A stretch of 22,629 bases of DNA from Cercozoa sp. M6MM. Taxonomy: Eukaryota > Endomyxa: Ascetosporea. The notes below the pieces were generated by a model. The model saw only the letters and a list, made by a program, of their open reading frames with translations. It did not search any database and was not told the origin of the DNA. Positions 18,277 through 22,629 of the stretch are shown piece by piece. Made by a program: the position numbers and the translations under genes. Numbering within the stretch: the stretch's first letter is position 1; the number at the start of each line of letters is the position of its first letter. The stretch is from the NCBI GenBank assembly GCA_040357565.1, contig JBDODJ010000181.1. One strand, written 5' to 3'.

Positions 18277-19959
18277 TCAACTGTCTTCCTCGGGTGTTTC
18301 GGCTTCCTCTTGTTCAGCAGCTTTACGAGCCTCCTCTTCTTCTTCTGCCGCCTTTCGCGCGTCTTCTACTTTCTTCAGGCACAAGGCGTGTGCAGCACGA
18401 ACGAACCCGACAATCGTCTTTGCTTCGACGTCCTCCTCAAAGTCGTCGTCACTCAAGTCTAATGTACATGCCTCCGGTGACACTTTACTAGAGTTTCTAC
18501 TGTGCCCTATGCTTTTATCGTACCTGTGACAACGGAGACTGATTCATGCATTGGAGCAGCGACAGAGTCCAACGTAACCTGGGCAAACCTGTCGCTGATT
18601 GAATCTGCAAGTTTCGAGAGATTTCGCCACACGACAAAGTCGCCGATGACGCTGTCGCTGGTGTCGACTCCAAGCAGCTTCGCCAACAAAGCAAGAGCCT
18701 TCGCTTGAGCGAAAGAGCGCAATACTGGAGCTTTCATTCCTTCGCACACAGTTGGAAGCAACTGACTCAGGACACGACGACACACCTCAAAGTTTCGTGC
18801 CTCGTCACTGTCTTCAGCCAGTTCCGATGAAACTGCCTCTTCACTCTCTTCCTTGCTAATCTCCGGTATCCCCTCGGCTGTCTGCGCTCTCATTCGCTGC
18901 AGCAAGAACTCTCGGCGTTCCAACGTAGCGACTTTTGCCACGAGTATCTCGCACAGAGCTCGCGCCAGGCGGCGATCGCGGCTGGTGAAATGACGGACCA
19001 CGTCGCCTGGTTTCTTGCGCAAAGTGTCAAACACAAGGAGAACGACGCGATTCTCTGTTGGCAATTCAATCTCTTCCTCCTCCTCTGCTTCCTCGGACTC
19101 TGCGACTTCTTCCTCTTCGTCAGCTTCCTCTTCGTCGGCTTCCTCTTCTTCGTTCGCTTTTTCGCTTTGTTCTTCGGGCTCTGCTTCGAGCGCAATTTCT
19201 TCGGGACTGGCTTTGGACGCTTTGGCTTCGATCAGCTCGTCGAGTTCTTGCTGCAGATCTTTTGGCAGTTTTTTGGCCTCGAGCGCCGCATTGTTCAAAA
19301 TGCTGCTCCATTGTAGTTTTTCTGCCAGCAATGCACCCACTCCAGCGGAAGACGCCAAGAGCTCGACTGACTCATTGCTGGCCACTTGCTCGATGTAAAT
19401 TGTCGACGGTGGAGTCGTTTCTTCGTCTTCCTCGTCTGAACTTTTCAGCAGTTGCCACAAAACGCCTTGCTGTGGAAGAAGCACACGCTTCTTGGTTTTC
19501 GCCGCATCACCGGTGTCTCCAACGACGACGATGCCTTTCGACGCCTCAGCCGACAGCTGCAGTTCAGCTTTCATCGGCAACATCACGCCGACATCGATGT
19601 TAAACTTCTCGGCGAAAAACAAAGCTGCCTGAGTGAAGATCGCCTGCGAATCTGTCGTTTCACCTGACTCGATCGCACTGGTGAACTCAGTTTTTACGTC
19701 GCTGCTGGTTTCAAAACTGCGTCGTTTTGGAGTCTCTTCACCGCCAACCTCCGATCGAACCCTTCGGTACTGAACTTGCTCCTGCTGGTTTCGCAGGCTA
19801 TTCTGTCCAGTCCAATAAACAAGCACATGATGCCCGCGAGAAAAACAGTGAACTCACCACTAGGAAACGAAGTGGATGCACTGGCGATAATTTTGCACAA
19901 CTTGCGAGACTGCATTCCAAGTCCTCGGTCAACCCCTGCAAGACTTTCAGCTGCTCCAT
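18277..19959 (-). CDS. Unrecognised acidic, glutamate-rich protein (522 aa)
   Basis: Three exons on the minus strand, 19959-19858, 19784-18524 and 18482-18277, join in phase to 1569 nt. The start reads MEQLKVLQGLTEDLECSLAS. Intron 19857-19785 ends in CAGCAG, so the second exon may begin with or without one extra Gln. The protein lacks a signal peptide and membrane segments. A first folded-looking part (AIFTQAALFFAEKFNIDVGV) is followed by a Glu-rich stretch (about 215-265). A helical region then carries RRLARALCEILVAKVATLER and CRRVLSQLLPTVCEGMKAPV, and the tail ends in a charged coiled coil (ARKAAEEEEEARKAAEQEEA). No catalytic motif and no known family were recognised. It is probably a cytosolic or nuclear interaction protein. 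The last intron (18523-18483) is 41 nt and ends TAAAG. Confidence 0.75.
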
Positions 19960-20378
19960 GGTCATACCTCAGATCTAGAGCACACTCACACGTTTTGATG
20001 AACTGCTTTAGCTTAGTTCTTTTTGTTTTTCCAAACTTCCGCGTGGACGAACAAGTGCAAAACGCCCGTGCTGCAGTCTTAAACTGTCGTGTACCTACTA
20101 GTACAGCAACTCGACTGTGCACGGTGTGCATGCGCACGCACAGCATGGTACTGCACTGGACAGCACTGCGGAGTCCTGACGAACTCAGGCGAGGCGGAAG
20201 CGAACTGATTAGGAAAGGGAGTCAAACGAAACGAAAGCCGAGAGAGTGTTGATATTGACACGACACGACATTTGTCAGTGACAAATTGCACTGAAGCCGA
20301 GCGAAGCAACTGACGTGAACTCGACTGACTGGGGATTAAGGAAACGAAAGCCTAGCGAGAGAGTCCAGTCGAGTCGTG
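19960..20378 (-). promoter_or_regulatory. Intergenic region upstream of the acidic protein gene
   Basis: About 420 bases lie between the PDK1 stop and the start of the acidic protein gene, both on the minus strand. The region should carry the PDK1 3' UTR and the next promoter. It has several ACTGAC/CACTGA words around 20275-20330. Open frames here on both strands show no family signal. No other structure was seen. Confidence 0.45.
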
Positions 20379-22629
20379 TCAGCGCAGACGGTCTCGCATG
20401 TTCTCAATGGCCGTGACCCAGTCGGCCGCACTGCGCTCGAGTGCCTTGATCTTATAGGTCCGGTCCGGCTGCACACACAGAGAGAGTTAGTTCAGCCCTC
20501 CCTCCTACCCTTACTACCCCTCCCCCCAGTAGGTAGTACAGTAGGCAGTACCGTGCGCACAAAAAAGTTGTCGGGATCGCGCACTTCGGCATGTGTGTCG
20601 CGCGTGAACGGCACCTCGCCCTTGAACTGCATTCTCCTGTTCAAAGGGGTAGAGGGGTAGGGGGGTAGGGGGTGAACAGGAGGGTATGATACGAGTCATC
20701 CACGTAGAAGAGTCGCGGCAGATCGGTCAGAATCAACACGCGTGTCTTGCGGAACAAGGTCCGTACACCGTCCTGGGGGAGTAAACAGGGGGGTAAACAG
20801 GGTTAAATAGAGGGTAAATAGAGGGTAAGAGGGTAAGGGCGGGGTAAACGTCATAAACAGGGGGGTGAGAAATGGGTAAACAGGGGGGGGGGGTAAATAG
20901 GGGGGTAAACAGGGACTGAGTGAACCTTGGTGATACGGCCGTGCAGCACAATGTTCTCGTCCTGCAGACAGAACTGTCGCCACCTGTCCTCGTCCTCGTC
21001 CTCGTCCTCCTCGTCGGTCGAAGTCTCCTCCGCCTCTACCACACGGATGTGCGTGCCCTCCTCTTCCTCCTCCGCGCGGATCCTGCCGCTCCTAAGGAGT
21101 TAAGGAAGCGGGGTTAAGGGTGAGAGTTAAGGGGGTAGGGTTTAAGGGGGTGAGAGTTAAGGGGGCAAGGTTTAAGGGGGTGGGTACATGATCTCAACAT
21201 CGCTGTCGACCGACGAAAACGACGGCGATTGCGTCGGCAAAGTTTCCGTCTCCGCCGCCGTCGGCATACGCCAGCCTGGCGGTGGCTACGGGGGGGGGGG
21301 GNNNNNNNNNNNNNNNNNNNNNNNNNNNNNNNNNNNNNNNNNNNNNNNNNNNNNNNNNNNNNNNNNNNNNNNNNNNNNNNNNNNNNNNNNNNNNNNNNNN
21401 NTATATAGGGGTAAATATGGGGGATAAACAGGGAGATAAACAGGGGGGGTAAATAGGGGGATAAACAGAGGGGTAAATAGGGGGATAAACAGGGGGTAAG
21501 AAGGGGGATAAGAGGGGTAAGAGAGTGGTAAATAGGGCAGTAAATAGGGCAGTAAATAGGATGATAAATCGGAGTGGCAAGAGAGGGGCAAATCGGGTGG
21601 TAAATAGGTGGGTAAAGAGGTGGGTAAAGAGGTGGGTAAAGAGGTGGGTAAATAGGGGGGTAAACCGCACCTGTTCACGTAGTCGCGCAAAGTCGATGCC
21701 TTTGAAAAAGGCGTGCCGCCGCAGCACACTGTCGTCGCAGTCGAAGCCGATGCGTCGCGTGCTCTCGCGCTGCAGCAGCGCCTCGATCAGCGTACTGGGG
21801 GGTAAGAAGGTGGTAAATAGGGGGTAAATAGGGGTGTAAATAGGGGTGTAAACAGGGAGGTAAACAGGGGTGGAAACAGGGGGTAAACAGGGGGGTAAAT
21901 AGGGGTGTAAACAGGGGGGTAAATAGGGGTTAAACAGGGGGGTAAACAGGGGGGTAAACAGGGGGGTGAATAGGGGGGTAAATAGGGGTGTAAACAGGGG
22001 TAAACAGGGGGGTAAACAGGGGGTAAACAGGGGGTAAACAGATGGGGTAAGAAGGGGGGGTAAGAAGGGGGTAAAACACAGTTACCGAGCGTCGCGCGCC
22101 TCGTCGCTGACGTCGAAAATCTCGGGCGGAAACGACATCTCGTGTGCCTAATACACACACCCTTAACTAATACACACCCTTAACTAATACACACACCCTT
22201 AACTAATACACACACCCTNNNNNNNNNNTTAACTAATACACACACCCTTAACTAATACACACACCCTTAACTAATCCCTTAATCACCTCCTTAATTGGTA
22301 CCTGGATGCGCTTGAAGGTGAGGTATTCGGACCGGTCGGCAAAGGGCGGCCGTCCCACCAGCATGTAGTACAGCACGCACCCGAGTGCCCACAGGTCGGC
22401 GCCCGCGTTGCACCGACTGTGCTTCAACAGCTCGGGAGGCACGTACCTGCCCGGGGAGGGGGGTAAAGTGGGGGGTAAAGGGGGGGTAAAATGGGAGGTA
22501 AAATGGGAGGTAAATAGGGGGTAAAATGGGAGGTAAATAGGGGGGGGGGGGGGTAGAATGGGAGGTAAAGAGGGGGTAAGAGGGGGTAAAGAGGGGGGTA
22601 AAATGGGGGGTAAAACTACTGCGCAGTGC
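20379..22629 (-). CDS. PDPK1: 3-phosphoinositide-dependent protein kinase 1 (C-terminal half; 5' end beyond window)
   Basis: Nine exons on the minus strand: from beyond 22629 to 22620, then 22446-22302, 22147-22086, 21794-21671, 21285-21188, 21091-20926, 20772-20693, 20636-20552 and 20468-20379 (285 visible residues plus stop). PDK1 is the AGC kinase that phosphorylates the activation loop of Akt, S6K and relatives at membranes. The visible catalytic part runs from GTAQYVPPELL through [30 protein letters not shown] and [17 protein letters not shown] to STRRIG. The SEYLTF segment after the PPF is characteristic of PDK1. An acidic linker ([16 protein letters not shown]) precedes a C-terminal PH domain with [49 protein letters not shown] and [12 protein letters not shown]. 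The PH domain is expected to bind phosphoinositides. Most introns are filled with C-rich repeats. The ATP-binding lobe lies outside the window. Confidence 0.95.
20773..20925 (-). repeat. GGGGGTAAACA-type array in a PDK1 intron
   Basis: This 153-nt intron is built of GGGGGTAAACA, AGGGTAAATA and similar units on the + strand. It lies between the acidic-linker exon and the first PH-domain exon. Flanking introns 20637-20692 and 21092-21187 hold shorter related G-rich runs. Confidence 0.85.
21286..21670 (-). repeat. GGGGGTAAATA array with assembly gap in a PDK1 intron
   Basis: This intron follows the REQ exon and precedes the PPPGWRMP exon. It is almost wholly GGGGGATAAACA, GGGGGTAAATAG and GGTGGGTAAAGA units on the + strand. 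It contains exactly 100 N (21302-21401), probably a gap of unknown true size, so the real intron may be longer. Confidence 0.85.
21302..21401. other. Assembly gap (100 N)
   Basis: One hundred undetermined bases immediately follow a G homopolymer within a PDK1 intron. The round length suggests a placeholder. The splice phases on both sides agree, so no coding exon need be missing. Confidence 0.95.
21795..22085 (-). repeat. Largest regular GGGGGTAAACA array, PDK1 intron
   Basis: This 291-nt intron is a near-perfect series of units of about 10-12 nt (GGGGGTAAACA, GGGTGTAAACA, GGGGGTAAATA). The transcript strand reads TGTTTACCCCCC repeatedly. The array abuts the CAG acceptor of the exon coding [10 protein letters not shown] and the GTAACT donor of the preceding exon. 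Confidence 0.9.
22148..22301 (-). repeat. CACACCCTTAACTAATACA tandem repeat in a PDK1 intron
   Basis: This intron holds about six copies of a unit near 17-19 nt, ACACACCCTTAACTAAT on the + strand, interrupted by 10 N at 22219-22228. On the transcript strand each unit contains GTATTAG, the same sequence that forms the acceptor actually used at 22150-22148. The repeat is of a different family from the G-rich arrays in neighbouring introns. Confidence 0.88.
22447..22619 (-). repeat. GGGAGGTAAA/GGGGGTAAA array in the first visible PDK1 intron
   Basis: This 173-nt intron lies between the codons for GTA and QYVPPELL. It consists of GGGGGGTAAA, ATGGGAGGTAAA and AGAGGGGGTAA units on the + strand, like the arrays in the helicase 22 kb away. 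Confidence 0.88.

Noticed and set aside
19058-19603. Ser-rich and Leu-rich plus-strand open frames
   Set aside because: They are antisense of the GAA/GAG-rich acidic protein exon; codon bias of that exon explains them.
21795-22085. Regular GGGGGTAAACA array as a CRISPR-like array
   Set aside because: There are no distinct spacers, the unit is only about 11 nt, and it sits in a eukaryotic intron.
22148-22301. CCCTTAACTAA repeats as telomeric DNA
   Set aside because: The unit is about 17-19 nt, lies between two in-phase PDK1 exons and is followed by further coding exons, so it is an intronic repeat.

Overview
The window is nuclear DNA of a eukaryote, almost certainly a unicellular or otherwise compact-genome protist. 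Genes are dense and cut by many short introns (about 40-230 nt; one candidate of 22 nt). Intergenic gaps are a few hundred bases, and no bacterial operon signals or recognisable transposons were seen. Exons were joined by hand using GT..AG borders, reading phase and family similarity; for the complete models the summed coding length divides exactly by three. The family mix (annexin, fascin-type beta-trefoil repeats, a cAMP-receptor-like 7TM receptor, FAS1, PDK1) fits a phagotrophic or motile protist, but the lineage cannot be fixed from this sequence.

Layout, left to right. (1) Minus strand, 397-2235: 5' part of a DEAD-box helicase with an organelle-targeting-like N-terminus; the gene runs off the left edge. 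(2) Plus strand, 2473-5540: a 16-exon gene joining fascin-like repeats, a glutamine tract and a four-repeat annexin in one frame. (3) 5541-6330: mostly non-coding, with a small unexplained minus-strand open frame. (4) Minus strand, 6331-6685: a three-exon gene for a 53-residue cysteine-rich, metallothionein-like protein. (5) Minus strand, 7215-9648: a complete 13-exon aldehyde dehydrogenase. (6) Plus strand, 9847-11519: an unrecognised repeat-rich protein with two predicted membrane segments. (7) Plus strand, about 11781-13459: a 7TM receptor of cAMP-receptor-like type. (8) Plus strand, 13738-15832: a secreted, probably GPI-anchored FAS1 protein with a large insert. (9) Plus strand, 16121-18166: a PrsW-like multi-pass intramembrane protease candidate. 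(10) Minus strand, 18277-19959: an unrecognised acidic, glutamate-rich protein. (11) Minus strand, 20379 to the right edge: the C-terminal half of the kinase PDK1 with its PH domain.

The introns of the two edge genes (DEAD-box helicase and PDK1) are packed with one family of tandem repeats of the type GGGGGTAAA on the + strand, which is CCCCC- and TTTACC-rich in the transcripts. Both assembly gaps (21302-21401, 22219-22228) lie in these introns. The central genes lack the arrays, apart from bare poly-C runs in two aldehyde dehydrogenase introns.

Several products could act in signalling and cell-surface or cytoskeletal biology: a receptor, PDK1, a calcium/membrane/actin-type fusion, an adhesion protein and an intramembrane protease. 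Nothing here shows co-regulation; the neighbourhood may be chance. The observations most worth follow-up are the fascin-annexin fusion, the transcript-oriented intron arrays, the PrsW-like protein with its possible 22-nt intron, and the FAS1 domain interrupted by a His/Asp-rich insert.
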